In this document: piece by piece, positions 38,926 through 47,355 of the stretch | Layout: each line of letters begins with the position of its first letter | Numbering within the stretch: the stretch's first letter is position 1 | Origin: Streptomyces chrestomyceticus JCM 4735 | Lineage (GTDB): Bacteria; Actinomycetota; Actinomycetes; Streptomycetales; Streptomycetaceae | Length of the DNA stretch: 64,000 nt | NCBI RefSeq assembly: GCF_003865135.1 | Contig: NZ_BHZC01000001.1 | Location: 1,426,001 to 1,490,000, forward strand | Reading direction: 5' to 3' | Notes under the pieces: model-generated | Seen by the model: only the letters and a program-made list of their open reading frames with translations | Database searches by the model: none | Told to the model about the DNA's origin: nothing | Translations under genes and position numbers: made by a program

Positions 38926-39887
38926 AGCAGTCCGGCTTCTTCCAGACACCGCCGGACCGTGCCGACGGCGGCCTCGTCCAGCGGGAGCTGCGGCGGCGCG
39001 GTGGCCGGGCAGTCGATCACGCCCTGGAGGTGCAGGGCCGCCTTGAAGGCGCCCAGGGCGGAGGAGTTGCGGCCCATCACCGCCGGGTCGCCCGCGTCGG
39101 TGAGGGCGAAGAGGGCGGCGAGCCGGTCCTGTTCGGCGGCGGCCTCGCGCCAGCGGCCCGCCGCGGCGTGCTCGTAGAGGCGTACGTAGCCGTGCGGATC
39201 GACGTTGCCGAGGCCGGGGACGACTCCGTGGGCGCCCGCCAACAGGGCGCCGTCCACGGTCAGTTCCGATCCCGTGAGCACGGAGAAGTCCGGCACCTGG
39301 GCGCGGACGCGCACCAGCAGGCGCCGCAGCGCCCCGTCCTCGCCGCTGCTGTCCTTCAGACCGGCCAGCACGCCGTCGCGGGCGAGCGTGAGCACCGTGT
39401 CCAGCGGGAGTTTGGTGTGTACGGCCATCGGGATGTCGTACGCGAACAGCGGCAGGTCGGCGCCGTCCCGTACCCGGGTGAAATGGTCGGCGATCTCGGC
39501 GGGGTGGGTGCGGGTGTAGAACGGCGCGGTGGCCACGACTGCGTCGGCGCCCAGGCTCCGGGCGGTGCGGGCGTGTTCCAGGACCCGGGCGGTCGTCATG
39601 TCGATGGCTCCGGCCAGTACGGGCAGCCGCCCTCCGGCCGCCTCGATCACCGTCTCGACGACGGTGCGGCGCTGCGCGTCCGTCAGATAGGCGGCCTCAC
39701 CGCTGGAGCCGAGGACGAAGAGCCCGCTGACCCCGGCGCCGACGAGCCGGGTGGTGAGCGCGGCCAGCGAGCGAGTGTCGACCCGGCCGTCCGGGGTCAG
39801 CGGGGTGCACAGCGGCGGGACGACGCCGGTGAGCGGCGCGGGGAGCCGCGCTGGACGGGGCCCGGAGCGCGGCGCGGGTGGGGGCAT
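38922..39887 (-). CDS. Dihydrodipicolinate synthase/N-acetylneuraminate lyase family protein
   Basis: A 321-residue class I aldolase of the DapA/NanA family. Schiff-base Lys178 (VLAGLKDSSGE), the phenolic Tyr150 in FAYDIP and the GxxGE-type carboxylate-binding motif (LGSSGEAAYLT, residues 59-69) are all present. The coupling with NanT suggests cleavage of N-acetylneuraminate to pyruvate and N-acetylmannosamine, but other 2-keto acids are possible for this family. ATG 39887 is used although the Shine-Dalgarno sequence is weak; about 20 N-terminal residues are Pro/Ala-rich. The promoter region carries an inverted repeat at 39979-40007. Confidence 0.85.
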   Translation of the reverse strand: MPPPAPRSGPRPARLPAPLTGVVPPLCTPLTPDGRVDTRSLAALTTRLVGAGVSGLFVLGSSGEAAYLTDAQRRTVVETVIEAAGGRLPVLAGAIDMTTARVLEHARTARSLGADAVVATAPFYTRTHPAEIADHFTRVRDGADLPLFAYDIPMAVHTKLPLDTVLTLARDGVLAGLKDSSGEDGALRRLLVRVRAQVPDFSVLTGSELTVDGALLAGAHGVVPGLGNVDPHGYVRLYEHAAAGRWREAAAEQDRLAALFALTDAGDPAVMGRNSSALGAFKAALHLQGVIDCPATAPPQLPLDEAAVGTVRRCLEEAGLL

Positions 39888-39978
39888 CGGTGACCAGCTT
39901 TCTGCTCGTGCCGCGTGCCGGCCGGGGACCGGGTGCGGCCCGGTCGGCCGGGGCGTCGCGGCCGGCCGCCCGGCCAGG

Positions 39979-40007
39979 AACATTCCGGACGTCGGACGTC
40001 CCATGTT
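39979..40007. promoter_or_regulatory. Inverted repeat upstream of the nan-like operon
   Basis: AACAT (39979-39983) and ATGTT (40003-40007) flank a 19-base core with repeated GGACGTC. The element lies 92-120 bases upstream of ATG 39887 and could bind a GntR- or TetR-type regulator. No such regulator gene is adjacent. Confidence 0.4.
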
Positions 40008-40154
40008 GGCGGACGTGCGGGTGAATGTGGTCCAGCCGCCCAGGCGTGTCAAGACCGCCCGCGCAGGCCACCTCGTTGACGGACGACCGGCCGCTGCCTA
40101 GCGTGGCGCCGCACCGGCCGGCGCCACGGCCGGGGAACCGATGCGGAGGCAGGC

Positions 40155-41372
40155 GTGAGCGCACGGCAGGACACCGCAGCACGACCCCACGACCTGGTGC
40201 TGTTCGGCGCCACCGGATTCGTGGGGCGGCTGACCGCCGCGTACCTGGCCCGGCACGCCCCCGAGGGCTGCCGCTGGGCGCTGGCCGGCCGCGACCTCGG
40301 GAAGCTCGAACGGCTGCGGGACGATCTGGCGCGGACCGATCCGGGCTGCGCGGACCTGCCCCTGCTGTGCGCCGACACCGAGGACCCCGGCTCGCTGCGC
40401 ACGCTCGCCGCGAGCACCCGCGTGCTCGCCACGACCGTCGGCCCGTACCTCAGTTACGGGGACGCGCTGGTCGCCGCCTGCGCGGAGGCGGGTACGGACT
40501 ACGCCGACCTGACCGGTGAGGCGGAGTTCGTCGACCGGACGTATGTGCGCTACGACGCGGCGGCGCGTGCGTCGGGCGCCCGCCTGGTGCACGCCTGCGG
40601 CTTCGACTGCGTACCGCCCGACCTCGGCGTGCACTTCACGGTCGGCCAGTTGCCGGCCGGTGTCCCGCTGCGCGTCGACGGCTTCGTACGGAGCAACGGC
40701 TCCATCTCCGGGGGCACCCTGGCCTCCGCCCTGACGGCGGCCTCGCGCCCGCTCGGCATGGTGCGCGCCGCCCGCGACCGGCAGCGTCTGGAGGGACGGC
40801 CGTCGGACCGTACCGTACGGGCGCCGCTCGGACGGCCGTACCGCAACGGCGTCGTACGGGCCTGGGCCGTGCCGCTGCCGACGCTCGACCCCCAGATCGT
40901 CGCGCGCTCGGCGGCCGGACTGGAGCGGTACGGGCCCGACTTCACCTACCGTCACTTCGCCGCCGTCAAGTGGCTGCCGGTCGCCGTGGGCGGTGTGCTG
41001 GGCGCGGGCGCCGCGTGCGCGGTCGCGCAGGTGCCGCCCGCGCGCCGCTGGCTGTCGGGGCGGCTGGCTCCGGGCGCGGGGCCGGACGAGGAGCGCCGGG
41101 CGCGCAGTACGTTCTCGGTGCGGTTCGTCGGTGAGGGCGGCGGCCGGCGCGTCCTGACGGAGGTCTCGGGCGGCGACCCGGGGTACGACGAGACGGCGAA
41201 GATCCTCGCGGAGTCGGCGCTGAGCCTGGCCTTCGACGATCTGCCCGCGACGGCCGGGCAGGTGACCACGGCGGTCGCGATGGGTGACGCGCTGACCGGG
41301 CGGCTGCGGCGGGCGGGCATCACGTTCCGGGTGGTCGCCGAGTCCATCTCGGGGGCGAGCGGGGTGCTCTGA
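40155..41372 (+). CDS. Saccharopine dehydrogenase-like oxidoreductase (trans-acting enoyl reductase type)
   Basis: A 405-residue NAD(P)-binding protein of the saccharopine-dehydrogenase-like group. The N-terminal Rossmann fold is clear (DLVLFGATGFVGRLTAAYLA), followed by LAGRDLGKLERL and the conserved TTVGPYLSYGDALVAACAEA segment. Actinobacterial relatives include trans-acting enoyl reductases for phthiocerol/phenolphthiocerol lipids and uncharacterised membrane-linked reductases; a hydrophobic stretch near residue 275 (PVAVGGVLGAGAACAVAQV) fits membrane association. GTG 40155 is preceded by GGAGGCAGGC. The substrate is unknown. It stands alone and is convergent with endonuclease V. Confidence 0.88.
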   Translation: MSARQDTAARPHDLVLFGATGFVGRLTAAYLARHAPEGCRWALAGRDLGKLERLRDDLARTDPGCADLPLLCADTEDPGSLRTLAASTRVLATTVGPYLSYGDALVAACAEAGTDYADLTGEAEFVDRTYVRYDAAARASGARLVHACGFDCVPPDLGVHFTVGQLPAGVPLRVDGFVRSNGSISGGTLASALTAASRPLGMVRAARDRQRLEGRPSDRTVRAPLGRPYRNGVVRAWAVPLPTLDPQIVARSAAGLERYGPDFTYRHFAAVKWLPVAVGGVLGAGAACAVAQVPPARRWLSGRLAPGAGPDEERRARSTFSVRFVGEGGGRRVLTEVSGGDPGYDETAKILAESALSLAFDDLPATAGQVTTAVAMGDALTGRLRRAGITFRVVAESISGASGVL

Positions 41373-41425
41373 CGGGCGGCGGGCAGCCGAGTGGTCGGTG
41401 GTCCTTCCGGCCGCCCGGCGCGCCG

Positions 41426-42154
41426 TCAGCCGGCGCGAGCCTCCGACAGGGCGCGCCGGCACAGCGCGTCGGCGGCCCGGGTCGTCTCGGGGATGCGGTA
41501 CCGGGGCGACAGATGGAGGGTGTGCGCGCAGGCCCGGTCGAGGTCGACACGGTGGCCCACGGACACGAAGACCGGCTTGACGCCCTTCTGCGTACGCAGG
41601 GCCCGCCCGACCACCTCGTCGCGGCCGTCGGCGGTGCCGTCGAGCAGGGGTGAGGACGCGCCGCGCTCCTCGCCCGGCAGTTCGTAGCGCGAGGTGAAAG
41701 GATTCTTGGCGACGCCGATGGTGGGCAGGCCGGTGAGCACGCCGAGGTGGCTGGCGAGGCCGAAGCGGCGCGGGTGGGCGAGCCCGTAGCCGTCGCAGAC
41801 CACCAGGTCCGGTGTGCGGCCGAGGCGGCGGAGGGCGTCCACCACGGTGGGGATCTCCCGGAAGGCCAGCAGTCCCGGCACGTACGGGAAGGCGACCCGG
41901 CCCACGGCGGTGGCCTCCTCCACGACCGCGAGGGTGACGCCGTCCAGGGCGACGGCCGCCGCGGCCACCAGGTCGCGTTCGTCGTCGTAGGCGACGTCCA
42001 CACCGACGACCGTTCCGGCGAACCCCGGCTCGGGCCCGGACTGCGCGGTCCGTACCCGGGCGCGCAACCGGTCCTGGGTCGCGAGCGCCGCGGCCTCGTC
42101 GGTGGGCCAGTGGGCCAGTTCGTCTTCGAGGGAGAGCGTGGCGTCGTTCGTCAT
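41426..42154 (-). CDS. nfi: Endonuclease V (deoxyinosine 3'-endonuclease)
   Basis: A 242-residue DNA repair nuclease that nicks one base 3' of deaminated adenine (inosine), with magnesium. The family pattern is complete: first metal Asp in TVVGVDVAYDDERDLV, the wedge region FPYVPGLLAFREIP with the catalytic Glu, and the Asp-containing block DLVVCDGYGLAHPRRFGLA followed by SHLGVLTGLPTIGVAKN. ATG 42154 lies nine bases after a possible -10 TACCGT, implying a very short leader. A longer frame upstream overlaps the divergent GNAT gene and is not supported. Confidence 0.95.
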   Translation of the reverse strand: MTNDATLSLEDELAHWPTDEAAALATQDRLRARVRTAQSGPEPGFAGTVVGVDVAYDDERDLVAAAAVALDGVTLAVVEEATAVGRVAFPYVPGLLAFREIPTVVDALRRLGRTPDLVVCDGYGLAHPRRFGLASHLGVLTGLPTIGVAKNPFTSRYELPGEERGASSPLLDGTADGRDEVVGRALRTQKGVKPVFVSVGHRVDLDRACAHTLHLSPRYRIPETTRAADALCRRALSEARAG

Positions 42155-42323
42155 GGTGGGGCAACGGTATCCAACGGGCGGGCGGGTAATTCGCTGTGGG
42201 CCGCGACGGCCGTGTGTGATGATGCGCGCGGCGCGCGGCCGGTCGCGACCGGTGGCCCGCGCGACGGAGCCCGGTCCGTGCAGGCGCACAGGAGCGCGGA
42301 AGCACAAGTGCTGTGGAGCGGGA

Positions 42324-42887
42324 ATGTTTGCGATATCGCTGGGCGACGACGGTGCCGAACTGCGGCCCCTGGAGCCGTACCACGCGGAGGAGTACCTGGC
42401 GCACATGGAGCGCGGCCGGGAGTACATCGGCCGCTGGATCCCCCTGCCCGACGTCAGCACCGACCTCCCCTCGTCCCGGGCGTTCCTGCAGTCGTACGCG
42501 GACCGGGCCGCCGCCGACCGGGGCCGGCTGTACGGGATCTGGGCGGACGGCACGCTCGTCGGCGGCGTCCTCTTCGGCTCCTTCGACACCGCCACCGGGA
42601 ACTGCGAGGTCGGCTGCTGGCTGGAGGAGACGGCCGTCGGGCGCGGGCTCGTGACGCGGGCGGTGCGGGTGATCCTCGACTGGGCGGTCGAGGAGCGCGG
42701 CATGCACCGCGTGGAGTGGCGGGTGGCCCCCGGGAACACGGCCAGCATCAGGCTGGCCGAGCGGCTCGGGATGGTACGGGAGGGGGTCCTGCGGGAGAGC
42801 TATCCGCTCCGCGGCGTACGCCTCGACGGGGAGGTCTGGTCGGTGCTGGCCCCGGAGTGGCGCGAGCTGCGGGCGGCCGGCCGGTGA
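42324..42887 (+). CDS. GNAT family N-acetyltransferase (RimJ/RimL type)
   Basis: A 187-residue acetyltransferase of the ribosomal-protein-alanine acetyltransferase type. Typical pieces: ELRPLEPYHAEEYLAHM, GCWLEETAVGRGLVTRAVRV (acetyl-CoA pyrophosphate loop region), HRVEWRVAPGNTASIRLAER and LGMVREGVLRESYPLRG. Substrates range from ribosomal proteins to aminoglycoside-like small molecules, so none is assigned. ATG 42324 has GGAGCGGG upstream. It is divergent from endonuclease V and convergent with the TetR gene. Confidence 0.92.
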   Translation: MFAISLGDDGAELRPLEPYHAEEYLAHMERGREYIGRWIPLPDVSTDLPSSRAFLQSYADRAAADRGRLYGIWADGTLVGGVLFGSFDTATGNCEVGCWLEETAVGRGLVTRAVRVILDWAVEERGMHRVEWRVAPGNTASIRLAERLGMVREGVLRESYPLRGVRLDGEVWSVLAPEWRELRAAGR

Positions 42888-42917
42888 CCTGGGGCGCGCC
42901 CGCCGTACCGGAACCGG

Positions 42918-43571
42918 TCACCCGGGTGGCGGCGCCGCGCGCGGCAGGTCCTCCAGCAGGGTGCCGAGCGCGCCGGTGACCAGCGCGCAGACGGCGTCCG
43001 GGTCGGCGTCGGCCAGCGGCTGCTTGCCGACGACCACCCGCATCAGGCCGATGCCGAGCATCCACGACAGGGCGAGGTCGGCGCGCAGCCCGCGGTCGTC
43101 GGCCGTGCTGAGCGTGGCGAGCACGCGCGCGTAGTCGTCCCCCATCTCCCGTACGGCGGTGGTGATCTCGTCGCTGTCCCCGATGGAGCGCAGGAAGGTC
43201 TCCAGGGCGCGGTCCCCCGGGTCCCCGCCCCGGTGGCCGAGCATGCCGCGCAGCGCCACCTCGAACAGTTCGCCGGGCGGGGTGCTGTGCAACTGCTCCT
43301 GGCCGCCAAGCGCCACCACCTCGCCGAACAGGGCCTTCTTCGACCCGAAGTAGCGGAAGAGCAGAGCCTGGTTGACCCCGGCCCGCTCCGCGATGTCGCG
43401 TACGGTCGCCCGCTCGTAGCCCCGCTCGGCGAACAGCGCGGCCGCCGCTTCCAGGAGCAGCAGACGGGTGCCCTGGGCCCCACGGCGCCGGGGGGCGCCG
43501 TCCGTTTCCGGCGCCGAGACCGATTCGTCCGGCACCCGGTCCGTACCGGCCACCGGCTCGCTCTCCTCCAT
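42918..43571 (-). CDS. TetR-family regulator of the P450 operon
   Basis: A 217-residue TetR-type repressor. The N-terminal HTH is typical: LLLEAAAALFAERGYERATV, RDIAERAGVNQALLFRYFGS, KKALFGEVV; about 30 disordered residues precede it. The C-terminal ligand domain is helical. ATG 43571 has GAGAGGAG seven bases upstream. It is divergent from the P450/ferredoxin pair with a perfect palindrome between them (43675-43692), so it very likely represses both itself and the P450 operon. The inducer is probably the P450 substrate or product. Confidence 0.93.
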   Translation of the reverse strand: MEESEPVAGTDRVPDESVSAPETDGAPRRRGAQGTRLLLLEAAAALFAERGYERATVRDIAERAGVNQALLFRYFGSKKALFGEVVALGGQEQLHSTPPGELFEVALRGMLGHRGGDPGDRALETFLRSIGDSDEITTAVREMGDDYARVLATLSTADDRGLRADLALSWMLGIGLMRVVVGKQPLADADPDAVCALVTGALGTLLEDLPRAAPPPG

Positions 43572-43645
43572 CGGCGTACTCCTCTCGTCCCTTTCCGCGT
43601 CCGCGGGGTCCGACGCCCCGCCAAGGCGGAGATCGCGCAAGGCCG

Positions 43646-43692
43646 TTGACCGTACCAAGAACCCCCCTCTACTTTGTAAGCAGTTGCTTACA
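43646..43692 (+). promoter_or_regulatory. P450 promoter with TetR operator
   Basis: TTGACC (43646-43651), 18-base spacer, TACTTT (43670-43675). A perfect palindrome TGTAAGCAgtTGCTTACA (43675-43692; 8-bp arms, 2-base spacer) covers the end of the -10 box and the expected transcription start, ideal for repression. It lies 16 bases upstream of GTG 43708. Confidence 0.85.
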
Positions 43693-43707
43693 CGAGGGAG
43701 GCCCCCG

Positions 43708-44898
43708 GTGACCACAGCCGACACGATGCCCCTTGCCTACCCGTTCAACGAACCCGACGGACTGGCCCTGTCCGACACCTACGAACAGATCCGTGACCAG
43801 CCGGGACTGCTGCGGGTGCAGATGGCGTACGGCGAACCCGCCTGGCTCGCCACCCGCTACGCCGACGCGCGGCTGGTCCTCGGCGACCGGCGCTTCAGCC
43901 GCGCGGAAGGGCTCAACCACGACGAACCGCGGCAGGCCGAAGGCCAGCGCAACAGCGGCATCCTGAGCATGGACCCGCCCGACCACACCCGGCTGCGCAC
44001 CCTCGTCGCCAAGGCGTTCACCGTCCACCAGGTGGAGAAGCTGCGGCCGTGGGTACGGGAGCTGACGCACCAGCTCATCGACGAGCTGGAGGCCGCCGGA
44101 CCGCCCGTCGACCTCGTGGACCGCTACGCCCTGCCCATCCCGGTCGCGGTCATCTGCCGGATGCTCGGCGTGCCCGAGGAGGACCGGCCCAAGTTCCGCG
44201 CGTGGAGCGACGCGGCGCTGTCCACCAGCTCCCTGACGGCCGAGGAGTTCGAGGCCAACCGGGAGGAACTGCGCGCCTACATGGCGCAGTTGATCGAGGA
44301 TCACCGCGTCACGCCGCGGGACGACATCATGACGCGGCTGATCGAGGCCCGGGACGTCGGCGACCGGCTCAGCGAGCTGGAACTGATCGACCTGTGCGTC
44401 GGCATCCTGGTCGCCGGACACGAGACCACCGCCACCCAGATCCCCAACTTCGTCCTCTCGCTCCTGGACCACCCCGGCGAACTGGCGCGGCTGCGCGCGG
44501 AGCCCGCGCTCGTCAAGAGCGCCGTCGAGGAACTGCTGCGCTTCGTACCGCTGGGCAGCGGCGCGGGCTTCCCCCGCTACGCCACCGAGGACATCGAGGT
44601 GGGCGGCACGCTCGTCCGGGCGGGTGAACCGGTCCTGGTCGCCGTGGGCGCGGCCAACCGGGACGCACTGCGCTTCGACGAGCCGGGCACTCTCGACATC
44701 GCCCGCGACGGCAACCAGCACCTCGGCTTCGGACACGGGGTGCACCACTGCCTCGGCGCGCCGCTGGCCCGGCTGGAGCTCCAGGAGGCGCTGATCGCCC
44801 TGCTCACCCGCTTCCCCGGGCTGCACCTCGCCGGGGACGTGGTGTGGAAGGACCAGATGCTGGTCCGCGGCCCGCGCGAGATGCCGGTGGGGTGGTGA
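43708..44898 (+). CDS. Cytochrome P450
   Basis: A 396-residue soluble bacterial P450 monooxygenase. The I-helix oxygen-activation motif AGHETTA is at residues 236-242, the ExxR pair at Glu275/Arg278 and the heme-ligand loop FGHGVHHCLG with Cys348. The substrate cannot be predicted; the pattern is of the CYP105/CYP107-like streptomycete group in general appearance. GTG 43708 has GGGAGG six bases upstream. The ferredoxin gene begins inside its stop codon, giving a ready redox partner; no ferredoxin reductase is adjacent. Control by the divergent TetR is very likely. Confidence 0.96.
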   Translation: MTTADTMPLAYPFNEPDGLALSDTYEQIRDQPGLLRVQMAYGEPAWLATRYADARLVLGDRRFSRAEGLNHDEPRQAEGQRNSGILSMDPPDHTRLRTLVAKAFTVHQVEKLRPWVRELTHQLIDELEAAGPPVDLVDRYALPIPVAVICRMLGVPEEDRPKFRAWSDAALSTSSLTAEEFEANREELRAYMAQLIEDHRVTPRDDIMTRLIEARDVGDRLSELELIDLCVGILVAGHETTATQIPNFVLSLLDHPGELARLRAEPALVKSAVEELLRFVPLGSGAGFPRYATEDIEVGGTLVRAGEPVLVAVGAANRDALRFDEPGTLDIARDGNQHLGFGHGVHHCLGAPLARLELQEALIALLTRFPGLHLAGDVVWKDQMLVRGPREMPVGW

Positions 44899-45119
44899 GC
44901 CGGATGACGTGGAAGGCCTCGATCGACGGGCAGCAGTGCATGGCGTCCGGGATGTGCGCCGGCATCGCCCCCGGCATCTTCGTCCTGGACGGGCCGCACG
45001 CCCGGCCGCTGAAGGAGGAGATCCCCGAGGACGAGGACGCGCTGGACGCGGCCGACTCCTGTCCGGCCATGGCGATCCTGATCCAGGACGGTGACACGGT
45101 GGTGGGGCCGCGGCCGTGA
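44895..45119 (+). CDS. [3Fe-4S]-type ferredoxin
   Basis: A 74-residue ferredoxin that passes electrons to the P450. Cluster ligands: CMASGMC (Cys-x5-Cys) and the third Cys in DSCPAMAI, a 3-Cys pattern that holds a 3Fe-4S cluster. GTG 44895 overlaps the P450 stop codon as GTGA, which suggests translational coupling; ATG 44904 would give a protein three residues shorter and is also possible. The acidic surface stretch EEIPEDEDALDAAD is typical of P450 ferredoxins. Confidence 0.95.
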   Translation: MSRMTWKASIDGQQCMASGMCAGIAPGIFVLDGPHARPLKEEIPEDEDALDAADSCPAMAILIQDGDTVVGPRP

Positions 45120-45435
45120 CGGGGCGGGCGTGAGGTACGGGTGAGGCGGGGCGGACACGCAGTCAGCGGGCCGCCCCGAACGGCCTACGGGACGCGGCCG
45201 CCCCTCACCCGTCTGCCCCCGCCCGGCGCGGACGAATCGCCGACCGCGTGTCGGCGCAGTGACCTGCCGCAACGCCACCCGGTACGGGCCGACACGCCGG
45301 AGGGCGGCACCTTACCTGACGAAGCCTCACCGGGCGGGGACGGCGCGCCGAGGCTTATCTCAAATGCGTCAGCGCGGATCCATCCGACCCACCGCGGCGC
45401 ACCCGTGCCGCCTCCGCGCTGCCGGAGGATCAACC
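45120..45435. other. 316-bp gap between ferredoxin and secreted-protein genes
   Basis: No convincing gene. A 9-bp inverted repeat (45247-45255 with 45288-45296, 32 bases apart) may be a weak terminator for the P450 operon. No promoter for the downstream gene is obvious; an AT-richer patch lies at 45353-45366. Confidence 0.45.
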
Positions 45436-45954
45436 ATGCGTCCCACCCGCATCATCGCCGCTTCCGGCCTGACCATCGCCGCGCTGGGCCTGTCGACCGG
45501 TGCCGCGCTCGCCAAGCCGGTGGCCTCCACCAGTCCGAAGCTGGTCGGTCCCGGCGGAGCCGTCACCGTCACCGTCACCTGCGACACGGGCAAGGCCCAG
45601 CGCATCGCCGCCTCCTCGCAGGGCTTCCGCAGCGGCACGATCTGGCTCCACCGCACCCACAAGCACGGCAAGACGTACCGCGGGACCGCCCGGGTGGCGT
45701 CCCAGCTCACCGGCGGACCGAACCACATGGGCCGCTACTCGACCTGGGGCGTGAACGGCGACTGCCCGGACGGCAAGCAGTGGATGACCACCTTCAAGAC
45801 GGACGCCAGGCTGCCGCACGGCAAGGTGCACACGGGCGTCGGCAGCACCAGCAAGGACTCCAACACCACGGAGATCGTCGCCGGTGCCGCGGTCCTGGCC
45901 ACCGCGGCAGTCGGTGGCACCTACTTCCTGCGCCGCCGCCAGAACAACTCCTGA
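45436..45954 (+). CDS. Exported, C-terminally membrane-anchored small protein
   Basis: A 172-residue protein with an N-terminal signal peptide (MRPTRIIAASGLTIAALGL, to about ALA-K), an extracytoplasmic domain with two cysteines (VTCDTGK and GDCPDGK) and a C-terminal hydrophobic helix (VAGAAVLATAAVGGTYFL) followed by RRRQ. That plan resembles sortase substrates, but no LPxTG-type motif is seen before the helix, so it is more likely a simple membrane-anchored surface protein. ATG 45436 has GGAGGATC upstream. Function unknown; streptomycetes carry several such proteins. Confidence 0.82.
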   Translation: MRPTRIIAASGLTIAALGLSTGAALAKPVASTSPKLVGPGGAVTVTVTCDTGKAQRIAASSQGFRSGTIWLHRTHKHGKTYRGTARVASQLTGGPNHMGRYSTWGVNGDCPDGKQWMTTFKTDARLPHGKVHTGVGSTSKDSNTTEIVAGAAVLATAAVGGTYFLRRRQNNS

Positions 45955-46152
45955 CGGCCTGCTCCACCGGTTCCCCTTGTTCCACGGCGCTTGAGCCGCT
46001 GTGCCCGTGCCGGGTCCCCACCTCCCGGCCCGGCGGGGCACAGCGGCCCGGGCAGGTGCCGGGCGAGGCGGGCAGCCGTACCGGGGTACGTGGCGGTACC
46101 CGGGCACGGGTTGCGGGCCGTGCGGTGATCATCGCCGCCTACCATGGCACTC

Positions 46153-46455
46153 ATGTTCGTACTGGAGCTGACCTACACCGCGCCGCTGGAGCGCGTCGAC
46201 GCCGCCCTGCCCGACCACGTGGCATGGCTGAAGAAGCACTACGCGGCCGGGCACTTCCTGGCCGCCGGGCGCAAGGTGCCGCGCGACGGCGGCGTCATCC
46301 TCGCGTCCGTCGCGGACCGGGCGACGGCCGAGCGGATCGTGGCGGAGGACCCCTTCACGGTCGCGGGCGTCTGCGACTACCGGATCACCGAGTTCGTCGC
46401 GACCACGACGGCGCCGGAGCTGGAGCCTTACCGGGAACAGCTACCGCCGTCCTGA
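46153..46455 (+). CDS. YciI family protein
   Basis: A 100-residue soluble protein of the YciI family (ferredoxin-like fold, dimeric). Conserved segments: MFVLELTYTAPLERVDAALP, DHVAWLKKHYAAGHFLAAG and EDPFTVAGVCDYRITEF; the first His and the nearby Asp mark the putative active site of the family. Its function is unknown. The start is put at ATG 46153 rather than 46144: TACCAT (46140-46145) is a good -10 with seven bases to 46153, suggesting a leaderless mRNA, and homology begins with MFVL. It overlaps the convergent nucleotidyltransferase gene by 28 bases. Confidence 0.9.
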   Translation: MFVLELTYTAPLERVDAALPDHVAWLKKHYAAGHFLAAGRKVPRDGGVILASVADRATAERIVAEDPFTVAGVCDYRITEFVATTTAPELEPYREQLPPS

Positions 46456-47279
46456 GCGAGCAGCGCGCCGATCTCCTCATGCAACGCGGTCGGCACCTCG
46501 GTCCCCCAGCGCGCCGCCGCCTCGCCGGCCAGCTCCCGGCTCCACTGCCAGCTAGCCCGCGCCGCCGTCCTTACGGCCGGGAGCACGGCGGGCGCAGTGG
46601 TCGCCGTGTAACGGTCGCGGTCGGCGGCCGGCAGGTCCTGTTCCAGGGCGCGGCTGGGGGTGAGCCAGTGTGTGGTGGCCCCCCGCAGCAGGCGGCACAA
46701 CTGGAGCTGCTGCGGGGCGACGACCGAGTGCATCAGGGCGTGTGCGCGGGCCGTCTCGCCGCGCTCCAGGACGTGGGCGAGCATCAGCGTCCACTTGGTG
46801 AGCTCGTCGGTGAGCTGCTGAGCGGTCGGACCCGGCTCGGGCGGGCAGGGGTCGGCGAGGTGGCGGGCCGCGGCGGTCAGCCGTCCGTCCCGGTCCAGCA
46901 GGACGGCGGCGCCGGGGTCCGGCAACTGGACCATGCCGCGCCAGGTGGGCACCTCGTCGATGCCCGGACCGGCGGCCACCAGGTGGAACTCGCCGCGCAT
47001 CAGATCGTCGAAGACAACCGCCAGGATGCCGTACATGTTGGTGTAGGCCAGCTTCAGCGGGGCGATGCGCCCCACGAACTCCCGGCCGTCGAAGGTGTCG
47101 GCGTGCGCGTCGCGGACGTACAGATACGCCTCGATGTCGGAGTGGGCGTCGGCCTCACCGAGGGTCCACGAGCCGTAGAGCAGGACGCCCTCCAGCCGGG
47201 GTTCGGCCGCGGCCAGCTCGCGCAGGCGCGCGACGCGGCGGTCGAGGGCGGGGCAGGACGATACGGGTGTGCGCGGCAT
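46428..47279 (-). CDS. Lnu(B/F)-like nucleotidyltransferase (putative lincosamide nucleotidyltransferase)
   Basis: A 283-residue nucleotidyltransferase. The catalytic pattern GSx10DxE is present: GSWTLGEADAHSDIE, with Gly36-Ser37 and Asp48/Glu50 as metal ligands. The following blocks (YTNMYGILAVVFDDLMRGEF, a PDPGAAVLLDRDG segment) run parallel to the lincosamide nucleotidyltransferases Lnu(B) and Lnu(F) as I recall them, which adenylylate lincomycin or clindamycin. Resistance is therefore possible but not shown; a role in self-metabolism is equally possible. ATG 47279 opens the conserved region. It lies downstream of the sugar porter gene on the same strand, separated by a 15-bp hairpin. Confidence 0.82.
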   Translation of the reverse strand: MPRTPVSSCPALDRRVARLRELAAAEPRLEGVLLYGSWTLGEADAHSDIEAYLYVRDAHADTFDGREFVGRIAPLKLAYTNMYGILAVVFDDLMRGEFHLVAAGPGIDEVPTWRGMVQLPDPGAAVLLDRDGRLTAAARHLADPCPPEPGPTAQQLTDELTKWTLMLAHVLERGETARAHALMHSVVAPQQLQLCRLLRGATTHWLTPSRALEQDLPAADRDRYTATTAPAVLPAVRTAARASWQWSRELAGEAAARWGTEVPTALHEEIGALLAQDGGSCSR

Positions 47280-47322
47280 GGGTGGTGTCTCCTGAGCAGG
47301 TGCACGGGCATACGGACGGACA

Positions 47323-47355
47323 CCACCGGCCCGGCGGCACCCGCCGGGCCGGTGG
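47323..47355 (-). terminator. Hairpin terminator after the sugar porter gene
   Basis: A perfect 15-bp stem (47323-47337 with 47341-47355) with a 3-base loop CAC lies about 105 bases past the stop of the sugar porter gene and 44 bases before the start of the nucleotidyltransferase gene. Confidence 0.7.

Noticed and set aside
45247..45296. Inverted repeat read as a riboswitch or strong terminator
   Set aside because: Nine-bp arms with a 32-base loop and no T-tract are too weak to claim more than a possible structure.
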